Shown piece by piece: positions 1 to 15,500 of a DNA stretch of 64,000 nt. This DNA is from Protonemura montana. Lineage: Eukaryota > Arthropoda > Insecta > Plecoptera > Nemouridae. Under the pieces are notes generated by a model, which searched no databases, was not told where the DNA came from, and saw only the letters and a list, made by a program, of their open reading frames with translations. Made by a program: the position numbers and the translations under genes. Positions within the stretch are counted from its first letter, which is position 1; the number at the start of each line of letters is the position of its first letter. The stretch covers positions 18,728,418-18,792,417 of the forward strand of contig OX387605.1 of the NCBI GenBank assembly GCA_947568835.1, read 5' to 3'.

Positions 1-915
1 CAGGTGGGTTCTTAAGAAGGTCTGTTGTGTTGGCTTGTCATTTAGTTGGAATTGAAGTGTTACACAATTAACATCTAAGTGTTTCAAGAAATAATTTCGA
101 AATTTAATTTATAACATACTAAGGTGCATTCCAAAACATGCGCATGTGACAAAATAATAATGCACACTCCATTTAATTTCACACCACATTTTACACATTC
201 AATTCATTTAGATAGTCCCTTTCCAAAACGATTTTATCAGCAAATGATTGTTGAATGAGGGAAAATCTGTGCAACTGAATGGTATAGAACCTCGAGACAA
301 CTAGAATGCCAGATGAAAAATCAGGGGCATGCAGTGAGAGTATGCTGGGTATGCGGCGTAACCTGGGCATGCTGGGTATGCATAGCATACCCACAGGTAT
401 GCCATACCCATAGGTTACCAAGGAGTTTCCAAAAAAAAGATGGAGAATATAATTCAACTACCGGTGCTTTAGTTAGTCAATTTAACCAATATTTTTAAGA
501 TAGGGGCATACCCACTTCCTACCCCACTACACACCCCTGTGAAAAATGACAAAATAATGCTTTCATTCAAGTAGTACAAGCCGTCAGACCACAATGAGAC
601 GAACTCAGAGATTAGCCAGTGCAGTAAGACATTCTTCCTGCTTTTCATTAGTGATAGACTTGTAACTAATAGAACCTAAAGAACAAACCGTTTCCTAAAT
701 GGCCCATTGTGAACCAAATTTCTAGTGTCATAACCAGATAAAGAGTTATCAACCCAAGAAATGAATTAGTCACAGAGTAATCTCTCTCGGGTACTGAGAC
801 TTTGTTAGTAATGTCACATCGATAAGTAACGAAATGAATCCCGGGTCTGGTAACCCTGACTTTTCAACCTTGTAAGAGCCATAAAATCAAAGTGTTAACC
901 ATCTTCCCCTAACAG
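1..915. other. Non-coding stretch before the first PHM exon in view
   Basis: No exon with supported splice sites was found. The stretch is probably an intron of the PHM gene, because the exon at 916 begins with an acceptor and in mid-codon, so earlier exons must lie to the left of the window. A cluster of short hairpins built from 'tatgc'/'gcata' words sits at about 340-410. Confidence 0.5.
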
Positions 916-2623
916 AGGACCACCGAGACAACTCCGGCATCTCCTTACACTACACGGAGCGGCAGCTGGACAAGCTGGCCGGCGTGATCTTGCTGGGCAC
1001 GGGCGGAGCCATCCCCCCTCGTGCCACCGAGCATATGGAGACCTCATGCTGGATCAAGGAGAAGAAGACCATCCACCCATTCGCTTACCGCACGCACACC
1101 CATGGCTTGGGCACAGTGGTGGCTGGATACCGTGTGCGCAAGGACGGCGGCGACGTCGACAACTGGACCCTGCTCGGCAAACGAAATCCGCAGACCCCGC
1201 AGATGTTTTACCCGGCGCTCAACACAGAAACGATCGGATTCGGCGACCAGCTGGTGAGTATTTCCGAAAGGGGTTTACTGGGGCTTGGTCAGTTAAAGTA
1301 AAAATGAAATTGAATGAGGAGGTTAATTTTCTCTTGATAGCATTTGTTCGAAATGAAAAATTTGAATTCATAGCTAATCCAAAGAAGTGCGTTATATTTT
1401 GTGGTAAAGAGATGCGGAAAATTTTGTAGAGGATAAAAAACCAAGGGCAGATTTCAGCTTTGATAAGCACTAGGCAGACAGATTATTCACTATGTATTAT
1501 TAAGATAAAAATCTTAGTCGTAAAATCTTAGTCTTAGTCGTAATTTATTATGGGATAACTTAAACTGGTTTAAACCACAGCTTTCAATAGCTAAGATTAA
1601 GTTGTATTATCCACAATCTGATAAGATTTAACTTAAAAATTGCAGTGCAGGAATTTGATGAGAGAATCATTTTAAAATTCAATATCAATGACCTTTTGGC
1701 CTGAATGATTGATTTCAGTTGAATGAAAATGGGTCAATTCAAGAAGAGATAATACCAAATTGCAATAATGGACAAAATTTTTATCATTAGCATGTAAAAA
1801 TTCTGTGGCCCATTATATTTATCGATGCCGAAGACATGAAAAAGTAGATAGGTTTACTAATGGATGATTATGTTGTAACATAATGAAGCTTAATTCATTT
1901 CCAATTGTTGTAGGCTGCTCGTTGCACAATGAAGAGCGAAAGAGATCGATGGACGAAAGTTGGGTAAGTAAAACTTTAAAAGCCTTTTTATAGTGACGTA
2001 CCTACCGTGGGGGCAGATGAGGCAGTCCCCGGCACCTGCGCCAGGGGACAAGCCAGTGCTGCCTTTACCCACGTGGATTCAATGGTTGATTAAAGGAATA
2101 AATCTTGCCTAGGGGCCCAGGAAGCCTTTTTGTTAATATAAACGCAAGACAAGTCATCTTTAAAAACACTATTACCGACAGGGACACAATTCTGAAACGT
2201 TTTTCCAGCGATCTGACATGAGATCACCAATATTTAACAACAGAACAAATAAAAATGAGTAAATAAAAGATAGGCATTAAGTTTAAAGTGATTCTGTTAG
2301 GTTAAAAAAAAACTCAGATATGCGAGATGTGCGATTTATGAAAATAAGAGCCTGTTGCCATTGAGAGAAAAAGCTTTTGTGGAACTATCAAGAGCTTTTG
2401 ATCACTGTTAGTACAGTTTCATAACTGAAAATAACATATTTGAATGCTTTCTTGCAGTGCTACAAACGAAGATGAGATGTGCAACTTCTACCTCATGTAC
2501 TGGGTTGAAAACGACACTCCGCTGGAACAGAAGTATTGTTTCACCTCCGGACCTCCAAACTATTACTGGGCTTCTTCAAAAGACCTCAACAACATTCCTG
2601 ACCTGGACGCTAGCTCCTTATAA
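916..2623 (+). CDS. PHM: Peptidylglycine alpha-hydroxylating monooxygenase, 3' part
   Basis: PHM is a copper- and ascorbate-dependent secretory-pathway enzyme. It hydroxylates the terminal glycine of peptide hormone precursors, the first step of C-terminal amidation. Three exons are seen: 916-1253, 1914-1963 and 2458-2623, with phases that join cleanly and encode the last 183 or so residues. The family signature 'AGVILLGTGG' is followed by HTHGLG near 1094-1108, whose two histidines match copper B ligands. The last exon holds DEMCNFYLMY-type sequence with the methionine copper ligand. The frame stops at TAA 2621-2623, right after the monooxygenase fold, so there is no lyase (PAL) domain; in insects the two activities are on separate genes. 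Upstream exons with the signal peptide and copper A site lie outside the window. AATAAA is at 3310-3315. Confidence 0.93.
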
Positions 2624-3309
2624 ACCATTAATTTGATGCGACCGGCACCCAAAGGCAACAGTCAATCCAATCTCTACATTCCACAGTCTGTGATAAAGAT
2701 AAGATCCTGCTCCTGGCAGAAGATAGTACATCGGAATACATACACAATCTCTGAACCAAGCATTATTTTAGGAAAACCTATTATGTATAATATTGAAGGG
2801 TGAAACTGTGAAACACAAACTGCAAAGAAAAGTTGGTGAAGTGTTAATATAAATGTTACGAACTGGGAAGAAATTTTATGAGAGAGACTATAAAATAATG
2901 TTCACGTTTTTTTTTTGACATTTTAAGTTTCTTGTTTTTTTATATAGGTACTTAATGTTGGTTTTTATTACAGTAGATGATAATAATCAACAGTATTATT
3001 TTTTAATAATATACATAAGTCTAATGTCTGTCTGTAAAGAATTCAAATCTACATGGTATAAATTATTTAATGTTGACTTTGCAATTGAATCTCTGCAATC
3101 GGTATTGTGTACCTCTGTTTAGATCATTTCTACTTTTTGTGACGCACAATTAAATCTTCTCGACTGTCTCTTCATACTTTCAAATCCTGCTTGCATGTTG
3201 TAATCTCAAATTGTAAACAAAAAAAAAAACCCAATGTACACTTTGCACAACAGACTCGAACAAATTGCCATTTGGTGGAACACTTTGAATGCTTCACTGG
3301 AATTTCAAA

Positions 3310-3315
3310 AATAAA
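3310..3315 (+). terminator. Polyadenylation signal of PHM
   Basis: AATAAA about 690 bp after the PHM stop codon and about 65 bp before the stop codon of the convergent CSN2 gene. It is the last canonical plus-strand signal before CSN2 coding sequence. Cleavage here would leave the two coding regions unshared. Confidence 0.55.
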
Positions 3316-3381
3316 GATGTACTTATTTTTTGAATGTCAATGAAATTTCGTGATTTTCTTTTACCTGAAATGCTTCCCCGT

Positions 3382-5997
<2,616 letters not shown>

Positions 5998-8900
5998 AAG
6001 GGTGAATTGTTGTCGAAATACCAATACAACAGAGTAATCACTAGCCACTTCTAGCACCAGCCTAGAGAAATTGCTGCAATAGCAGCAAGCACGCATGCGC
6101 GGGCTTAGTAAATGGCATCAAATTCGAACAAAGACGTCAAACGAATAAATTCAACCAAATTGAATTGCAATTTGTAAAATGTCTATACATCATCTGTACA
6201 TGATCGCGCAGTAATAATTGATGGATTATCTGGCTACTGATCTATACATGATATTGATAAAAGATGATAAAAAAAAAAATAAATGATAAAATATTGACGA
6301 TCTATGGCTAACTTGACCCACGATTATAAGACTTTTCATTGAAATTGGCAACTACTATCGATTGACAACTATCAAGCAAAATCTCAGAATCACCCAGCAG
6401 AACCACTTACCTTCACAAGTCCTAATCACTCGGCTTTGGATCATGGTGGCTCTAAAAAAATTGAACAAATGAGCTACTAAGCACTGAGCTAACATACTGG
6501 GCAACATAATTTTCATAATTTTGGCAAGTTTTTAACAAGGTTCTAAGTAGGAAGGTTTTAAACAGCTATTGCAAGTCTGCAAGGTCTAATTCATGGAAAT
6601 AAACAAACAGTGATGTGAAAAAATGTATTTTACAGGATAAGTAGCAATATACAAGAAGGTTCTTCCTATTTTGCAAGTTTTGTTTCGTATTGCAGTTAAA
6701 TCATGATTGTGGCACCATATAGAATGAGCATGTTATTGTTTTGTATTTTGGAGTAAATTATTCCAGTCTCAGCCAGTCAGTTAAAAATTTTCATTCCAAG
6801 TGATGGATCCTCAAATATTATATTTTATTTTTCCATTTTAAAATCGATAGCAAATTGTGATTAGTGCCCAGTGGGCAAAGAGATCGTCTTTTCCCATCAT
6901 TAAACATACATTTGGTGTAAAAAAAACACATCAATGAGAACTTGACAATTGACATTACATTTCTTCAGAAATAAAACCATAGAAAAATATATGTACAACA
7001 TTAGAACAAATAAACTTTGGAATTGTGTAGTATAAGAATAGGTACAAAAACAACTAAAGTGCAGGCTAAAAAACTTATTTAAAAATTGTTGATTATATCA
7101 GTAAAATTGAATGAAAGTATTGAATACAAGCCCAAGTTAACACCACCAAATATAAAACAACCAAAAAACTCTCATGTATCAAAGTCATAACATATCACGG
7201 AGATGATTATATTCGACAATCAGCTGAACATGCACGTATTAATAAGACTACGACCACGTGGACCATACCTAAAAATAGCTACCAACGTCTTTGAAGCTGA
7301 GAACTATTTATGAAATAGCTCACAATACAAGCTAGTTGGCGAATACGATCATCTCTCTTCTTGGCTATACATAACGTTTTAGGAGAGAAAATAAAGCTTT
7401 ATGATGTTTTTTTTTTCTATAAATAATGTTATTTTGTACTTGGTACAATGGTTTAGTGTGCAGATTTGATCCCTCCACAACCACACCACACACATGACCT
7501 CACAACCATTCTACTCGCTACGCCTTAAACCTACTTAGCGTAAAAACTGCCCAGAGGAGACAATCCGTTTGTTCCCAGCCATGCGGCATTACTCCTACAT
7601 ACTTGCAAAACAGTACCCAGATTAAAAATGTTAAAACCTTAGAGATGCAGGCCTAGATTTAAATTCACCCAAACATATCATCATTACCTCTGTGTGACCT
7701 TTCTGTGATATAAAAATTAAAACTACCCGAAAACGAAATGTGAAGCGTATTGAAAATTTACCAGATTTGTTACGCAGTTTTCTCATTTTTTTTACAAAAT
7801 CTACACATGGCTGAAAAGTTCCCATGCGTGGATTTATAACTTTGGAAATACAGTTTATCTACAAACTAGCTGCACTAGCAGTACTTTGGCGCATCGGGGA
7901 TTATTACAAAGAGTCCCCGCAATCCAGAGGGACCCTTGATTCAAGCAGAGTCCAACTGCACTATATAAAACTCCAAACTAGTTTCAGTAGGTTGCCGCAC
8001 AAATACTGTAAGATATCACTTAGTTAGATTGAGAGAGCAATGCAATGTACCTAATTACGCGACGTCAATGCGATGGAATGTCAGTTTCGAGGATTGTTGC
8101 AAATTCTTTTTTACGGCGGAATTATTTTTCCACTATCTAAACTGGCCTAATGTCAGAGGTCTCAATAAGTGATTAGCACCGGTCCTTCTGACGTACATTA
8201 AAGACCCTTTACACTAATATTACATGTTAGACTAATTTCAGAAATTTACAAACTTGGGGAATGAGTTTGGAATCATTATTCCTGGTTGTCTTAAAGCTTT
8301 GCCACAGATCGAACAGGATTTCTTAAACCGTGCTTGAGAAAATCGAGTAATCGAGTACTAAGTACATAAATTGCAATCAATACAGAGATTCATGTTCTCC
8401 ATACGAACAAGAGAAAAGCAGCGCAAGAGTAGGAGTGCATAAATATTAAAAGTAGAAGTCAAACATTTCAGAATGTATGTATGCCAACATAAAAGGTGAA
8501 TTTTAAGGAATATGATTTATGCGCCTGATTTATTTATCTAAGTAGGCGATTCAAATATACTTCTGCCGAAACCCTTCTACAAGTAATGCTGATACAAGTG
8601 TTTAATAATGCAATGCCGAAATTTAAAATCTCTAGTCGAACTCCTCGAATTGAGAGAAAGCAGATCATTTAAAGTGAGTAGTCCGCTGTATTGGCACCTG
8701 AATGGTGCGGGGGCACAGGCACTTTGTCGGTTCATGCAAAGATGCGAGACAACTGCAGTGGCTTACATGTTACACACTATTTCTTTCGGCAACGCTTAGG
8801 CTCACATTTTCATAGCTGCTCAAGTCTAAACTTGTTTCACACGCCATTTGCGGAATGGTTAATCTCTTTCACAATAGGCCCTAAAATAACAGACACGAGC

Positions 8901-9502
8901 GAATACAAAATATTTGGTATAATGTGAATGGATTAGTTTGTTTCTTGTTAGTATTGCTTAATACCAACAAGTCGCATCATTGGCAATTGCTAGCTACTTT
9001 AAATTGCAAAATGACAGAAAATGCACTGTGAAAAAAATTAAGTGGGAGGCTCTTGCTCTCTGAAATAAAACGCAAATCCCCACAGGCGAATTTAGTTTAA
9101 AACCGAGTGCTTGAGTTCGGAGGTCAGACGGTACTCATTATATGTTTACTTCCTGAGCGTGTACACATGTAATAATTCATTCACACAAAAGATTTATAAC
9201 GTCAATTTAAAAAGGAACCGATGGAACACTTGAAAGCCAGGGACTAAATTGTTTGTTAAAATTACAATTTCAAAAAAATACTGTATATCAAAAATTACTT
9301 TCAGAATCAAAATAAGGGAACATAAAAAATAAACCATATAAAACTTAGCAACACAAATATCAAAAACATCAGTGGCGGTTCCTGGATGTGCGACGACGCC
9401 CGCCCGCCAAGCCAGGCCTTAAAACGGCACCTGAAATCACCCGACCCAAACACCCTGCACTCAGCAAGCCGACGTGAAAACAAAACTGCCGACCGAGCAA
9501 AC
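5998..9502. other. Region between CSN2 and FRMD-like gene with no recognised gene
   Basis: About 3.5 kb of AT-rich sequence between the CSN2 start codon and the FRMD-like stop codon, both genes on the minus strand. The left ~100 bp is likely the CSN2 promoter and 5' UTR (an open frame in phase with CSN2 extends to about 6096). The right part must hold the 3' UTR of the FRMD-like gene. An isolated exon-like minus-strand sequence lies at 6411-6453. Nothing else with coding character was recognised. Confidence 0.5.
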
Positions 9503-12500
9503 TTACGATGTTATCTTGGAGATCGTCTCGGCGACATAGTCCTTGGCCGGCTCATAATACTCCCGCCGTAATGTCACCATCTCGGGCCACTCTCGCACCG
9601 AGCTCCAAAGGTCGCAGTCCATCTCGAGTACGGCTATCGTCGCGATCGCCAGCGTCGCAGCAACAAACAGGAACGACGGCACAAACACGTGGAACAGGTT
9701 GAACCGCTTGGCGGGTACAGGGTGGGAGGGCGTCGGTGCAGCGGGCAGCGAGAGCTTGCTACGAGCTACCGGCGTCAACCTGTGAGACTTGGCGACGGCA
9801 GCATCCATCAACTGTGATTCTGACGACGAGTGGTCGAACGATTCACGGAAGTAGTACTCGTCGAAACCGTGGTGGGCGCTTTCACTTTCCTTTAGTCCTC
9901 CTGGAATGCACGGAAGAAGTGAGTGGGCTGTGATCAAGAGAAATTTCATACGAGCTATGGGAATCAATGATACATGCATTTAATTTCAATTAAATTACAA
10001 AGTTGTGTAACTATTGGATGTGGAAGTCATCTCTAAAATTTAAGTGGCACATTCTTGAATTGTCACTTAGACATCCAGAACATTTAAAATCAAAACAGGG
10101 TTAATGCTACGGCATTACTACTTTTCGACCAGAGTCTCAGAGGGTAATTACTGATTGCCTATTTTTTCTTACTGCCACAAGTAGAAAAGCTTACTTTGAA
10201 TTCTAAATAAATGCATAGCTCAAAAAAAAAATACTTGTACACTAACTAGGAGCACAAACAAACATTTTCCACAACAAAAAAAAATTTGAATAGACTTGTT
10301 GTACACCAGTCAACTCTAAACGCCAAATACAAATCTCGAGAAAGATTATTTGTCAGGACTTAACGGTTGGCCACAATCAAACTAAGTGTAAAGTGATTCT
10401 TTTTTTCCTAGTATGCACGGCAGTTCAATGTCCACTTTTCAATGGATGTGATTGGCAAAAAGGGTAAAGAAAAAATATTTGAATTTCACTGCAATTTGCA
10501 CACTCTAACCCAGCTCATGGTTGTTAAAAAAAACCTTAACCACAGTAAGAATACCATCCAGAGCTAAAGGTATTGTGTTAAAAAAAAAAACCCTATCTTA
10601 CCTCCGCCATTGGACGTTTTGATGGCGTCGTTTATTTGGGCCTGAACCACCTGCGGAGCTGGAACGCTATCGTTACTAACCAGCGAGTCATTCAACTCAA
10701 GCTTATTAACCCAATCAACTTCATCGGCTACAAAAAAAAAACCAAAGAACAACACAAAGAAAAAGATAAGTAACAAATTCAAAATTCAAAACTGGCAAGT
10801 TGAAAATACCTATAAGAAAATGTTTTGTTAATTTCCTTTGATTCTTCTGCCAGCATGTTCAGATTTACAGATTCCATAAGTACAAAATTAGCACTTACTA
10901 CCATTAGCTTGCACACAAACCAACATAGCCAAAGCAGAGACTTGTCATTTTTTTGTAATTTAAATTATTTTACAAAAATAAATCACCATTTATGATGGTT
11001 TTTAGACTCATGTCTACTTATTTATCCTTAGCACAAGTTTTTAGAAAAACTATTTGAACTGGGTTTTGAATGCTAAGTAAAGGGCTACTAAATTTACTAG
11101 GAAATACTAGTATATACTATATATACTAGTATATACTATATATACTAGTATATACTAGGAAATTTAGTAGCCCTTTACTTAGCATTCAAAACCCAGTTCA
11201 ATTAGTTTTTCTAAAAAAAATCACCATTTATAGGTGCTAAATATTTTTTTGGAAAAAACTAAATGACCACTTGTTTGACAAGGGTAGATGAGTCTAGTAG
11301 GGGTAACATCTTACACTCAGGAATACATTTCCCAGACGTCTTCACTAGCGAACTAAACCATACCGTGCAAAAAACAAAATTTTGCTAATGCTAGCCAGCT
11401 ACGCATGAAATCAATATTATTAATATTAGAAACTAAGAGTCTGATTCCATATCATTAAATTGTATTTGTTTAGCTTTTGTATTTAAATTAGCACCTTTAC
11501 AATTCTATTGATACTTGACTGATCGAAGGAAATCAAAAAGCGGTGTTATGTTCATTTCAGGGCTGGAATGCAAACAAATTTAATATCTCCAAATGAAGTA
11601 TTTCCAGAGTCCATCAAAAATGAAGCCATGGTCCTTGGCTTTCGAGCCAGTGCTCTGAGCCAACACTTATGTGCAAAAATTAAAAGCTGACTAGCTCCAA
11701 AGAAATTATTCCAATATACTATAATGTTCATGCATCTCAATTGTACATTCCGCACGTTGCAAAATTGGAAATTCTTTACTAGCTTACCATGCGTGCGATA
11801 CTTTGACGCTATCTCCTGGTCCTCGGCCACCGTCTCGAGAAGTGGCAGCGTATTGTCGGGGCAGTATGGCGAAGACAGCGGCACGTCGCTGAGCAGCCCG
11901 CCGTCAGATGCGGGTGCGGAATGGTTGGCCCTTGGCAAGCTTCCGTACCCTGAAATGGCAGACACGCTCAGCCAATCGTTTCCAGTACCAAGCGCTCATC
12001 CCCTTCTGACACTAGCTCATGTCATGCTCTGCAAGTGTACCTTGCAGTACCAAGCATACTTAATGAAACCTACTAAGCCAACTTGATGATAAGAATTCCT
12101 TCAAAATCATACTTAGCAACAGCCAGGTTACACTGATCCCACAAGTAGTTTTAATTTATGCTAAAGTAAGGCACTACTCTAGCGTTGACAAAACCCAGTT
12201 CAAATAGTTTTTGTCAAAACTAGTACTAAGGTTACATCAAGTAGACATGAATCTAAAAACAATCATACTACTCTAGCATATTTTTAAAGTCCCTGCTGGA
12301 CCAGCTTTGTGTTGAGCACACAGCATAGATTTATGCAATTAAACCAAGGAAGTGGATATCCAAATCATTGAATATAGAATACACACTCATGCACTACACG
12401 CTTTACCAACTTAACCAACTTTTAGCTGAGATTTAAACTTCTTGCTATGTTGTCGTAAGTGCTAAAATGCACAACAACAAATGAATGCAATGTAAACAAC

Positions 12501-15500
12501 AAACCAGTTAACTAGCCAGCTAACTTTTCCATTCTAACAAAAAAATGCTTTAAGCAAGTAGCAAACGAAAAATCAACATAAAACGCATGCGTCAAACAGA
12601 TGGGGTATCAGGTAAGAGCGCTTACTAATCTCACCGAGTTCGGACCCGATGGGCGTGGAAGGCGTGGCAGGCACGCTCGATGCCTTGCGCCTTAGTGACG
12701 ACGAGCGTAGCGAGCGGTTGATGGCGGGCTCTTCACGTCGCAGCGGGCCTAGGTCCTGAAGAATCTCTTTCTCCACTCGGCCAGAGTACCGGAACTTGGT
12801 GCCCCACGAGAAGAAGCTGCCGCCTGTCACGACTGATGGGGCGTCTGAGCTGGTCGGCAGCCTGCAACATGTTCAAGTTTTCACGAGGTCAGCAATTGAA
12901 AGGGTGCCGAGAGCTGGTTTTGTTATTTTTTAAATTTTTGCTGTTTATCTAGTACAGTGTTTAGGTTATTTTAATTTCCTCTTAAAAATTGCTTTCTACA
13001 AAAGTAGTCAATAATTATCCCAAGTTCTTTGCACATGCTTTGGGAAAAATCTATGTCAGCTACATGACTTAGTGTCAGCGGTGGTGATTCTATTACATCC
13101 TGCGTAATCCTGTAACATGGGATTGTACAATTTATATTATTATTGGGGTTTAACGACGCACTGTTTACAATTTATATAACGTGTGGGAACAATGAATACA
13201 GCTGTCGTCAGCGAGGAGATGATTGATTGGTGCTTGTCTAAAAAATTAGCCCCTTACAAATCCAAGTCTTAACCGTTTTTGCTTTATGCAAATATTTATA
13301 ATAGGTATACAATAATTAAATAGTTCATATTGACGTCAGTGCAAATTGGATCAAAAAAATGCAATAGTGGACTGCAGTATTTAAGAAGTGCAGCAAGAAA
13401 ACCAATCAGTCAATGAATCCTTAAAAAATATGGAACAAAAATTTAAATTGTACACTTCATTCCATCATGAACGCAGCACTTCAATCTAAGCCAGTATATT
13501 ACAACCCACTATATTATCTCAACTATAGACAGGCGGAGAACAATCACTTCTTTTGTGTATCTGCGTTTCCACTTTCCACTCTACTGTGGCTGATGTGAGT
13601 AGACTGACTAGACATGGCAATTGGTGTAAGAGATTATTTTACACTTTTGACTAGATTAAAAATAGTCAGTTTTAGATCCAAATCCTATCAATGAAAAACA
13701 AGGGCTTTACAAGCACTATTTTTAGAAATCCACAAAAATATTCGTAACATTTTCTTAAAATTTAGAAAGATATTTGGCAGATATTTCTGAAAACGCAGAG
13801 GGTTCCAGTAATGAACATTAAATGGTTACGCGCCCGAAAAAATGTCATTAAACGGTGCAGTCTATAGCGAAGAGCATAGAAAATACAGTAAAGAAAAAGT
13901 GATATATATTTGGAGGCTAGTTTAATTGAAGATTTTGCTCAACAATCACCAGCGCAGACACTCACGTGAAAAACAGCATCTGCTCGATAGCGCAACGCCA
14001 GACGTGTCGGCATGCTGCACCCGTAGGACATTTAAACCCAACGGTGTGTTTCTTCTGCAAAAGCATGGAGGAAGTGGTTAAACACATTGTTAAAAACATA
14101 AGCATCGTGATCGTTTGGTTGGGCCTGTGGGATAAAGGTGTGTTGTACCATTTCAGTACTCAACGATTAGGAAGGGGTAGTTCAGATACGAATACTATGG
14201 TAAGTTGGTAAAATGCAATTGCAAGTAGTGATATACACAGTGTCCTGATACTTCAGATCTCAGAAAATTTGATAAATTTAAGACATATTTAAGTAAGTTG
14301 ACTCACTTTTGTTCTGGGGTCCTGTGGGAAGAGAAAAATTCATACATTAATCGTAAGTAATTTACAAGTTCAAAATGAGGATCACAGCAGCTAGTAGGTT
14401 ATATAATTGGTAGAAAACGGAAGTTAATATTTGTAACAGCTCAACTGAATTGCACTATGTTTAAAAACCAGATAAGTTTTGCATGCCCACAGAGGGCTCG
14501 ATGCTATAATATGAATAATACAACCGTTGAGTGTAGGTTCTAGGTAGAGAAACAACGTCAATTTTACAGTCTCTGCGTGAAAAATGACTACCTTACCGAC
14601 AAAAATGCAGAGTACCGGAACGTCACGTTAAGTGGAGCCACTGTCGTATGAAATTTAATTTCGATATTTATAGTAGGTTACTCGCTTTTTAATATCGTTA
14701 CATGTATATCAATCGTTGAGGTAAACATTGATGGAGATTTTTTGAGCATGAAAAGTCTCAAAAGCGAGTTAACCTACGAGAAATATCGAAATTAAAATTC
14801 ATACGACAGTGGCTCCACTTAACGTGATGTTCCGGTACTCTGCATTTTTGTTGGTAAGGTAGTCATTTTCACGCAGAGACTGTAACATTGACGTTGAAAC
14901 TCTACCTATAACCTACACTTCAAGATACAACTGATCAAGACAACTCAGTGTATAAGTAAAAATTTGGCTCGTGGTTGTCTCTCTAAAAGTGACATTCAAT
15001 TGTGATAGCACTAAGGGTAAAAAGTGGAACTGGAGGCAAGTACATGACAAGTTGCTTTATTGACCAAACTAATCAGCCACTCACTTTTCTTCCTACCCAG
15101 AGACTGGGGGAGAATGATCCCCGCAAGGGAAGGTGCTGAATACATGTCTTATTAGTGTTTTTGAGATCCAACCAATGTTCAATCAACAAGGTTTTAGCTT
15201 GATGAGAATGCATTTCCAAAAAAAATCCATTGCTTAGAGAAAATCTCGCTTTAATTATCAAACTCTCGTAGTATAAGCCAAAAAAAAAGTTCAAAAAATA
15301 AATTCGACAGAGTGCTTACCTCGTTGTATGCCAAGTGAATGATGAACATTTTGCCCTCGTAGTTGATCTTCTGCACCTCGTTCCAGCGGAAGTGGTGCGT
15401 CTTGCGCGACCCTTGGAACGTGAGGATGCCGCAGTGGTTGATGCCGAGATAGAGCTGGTTGCCACGGTGGTCTTTTACCGGATGCGGGTCGACGCCATAA

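Noticed and set aside
1980-2080. GC-rich patch in PHM intron 2 with a 60-codon minus frame
   Set aside because: No recognised product; may be a repeat fragment but no second copy was seen in the window.
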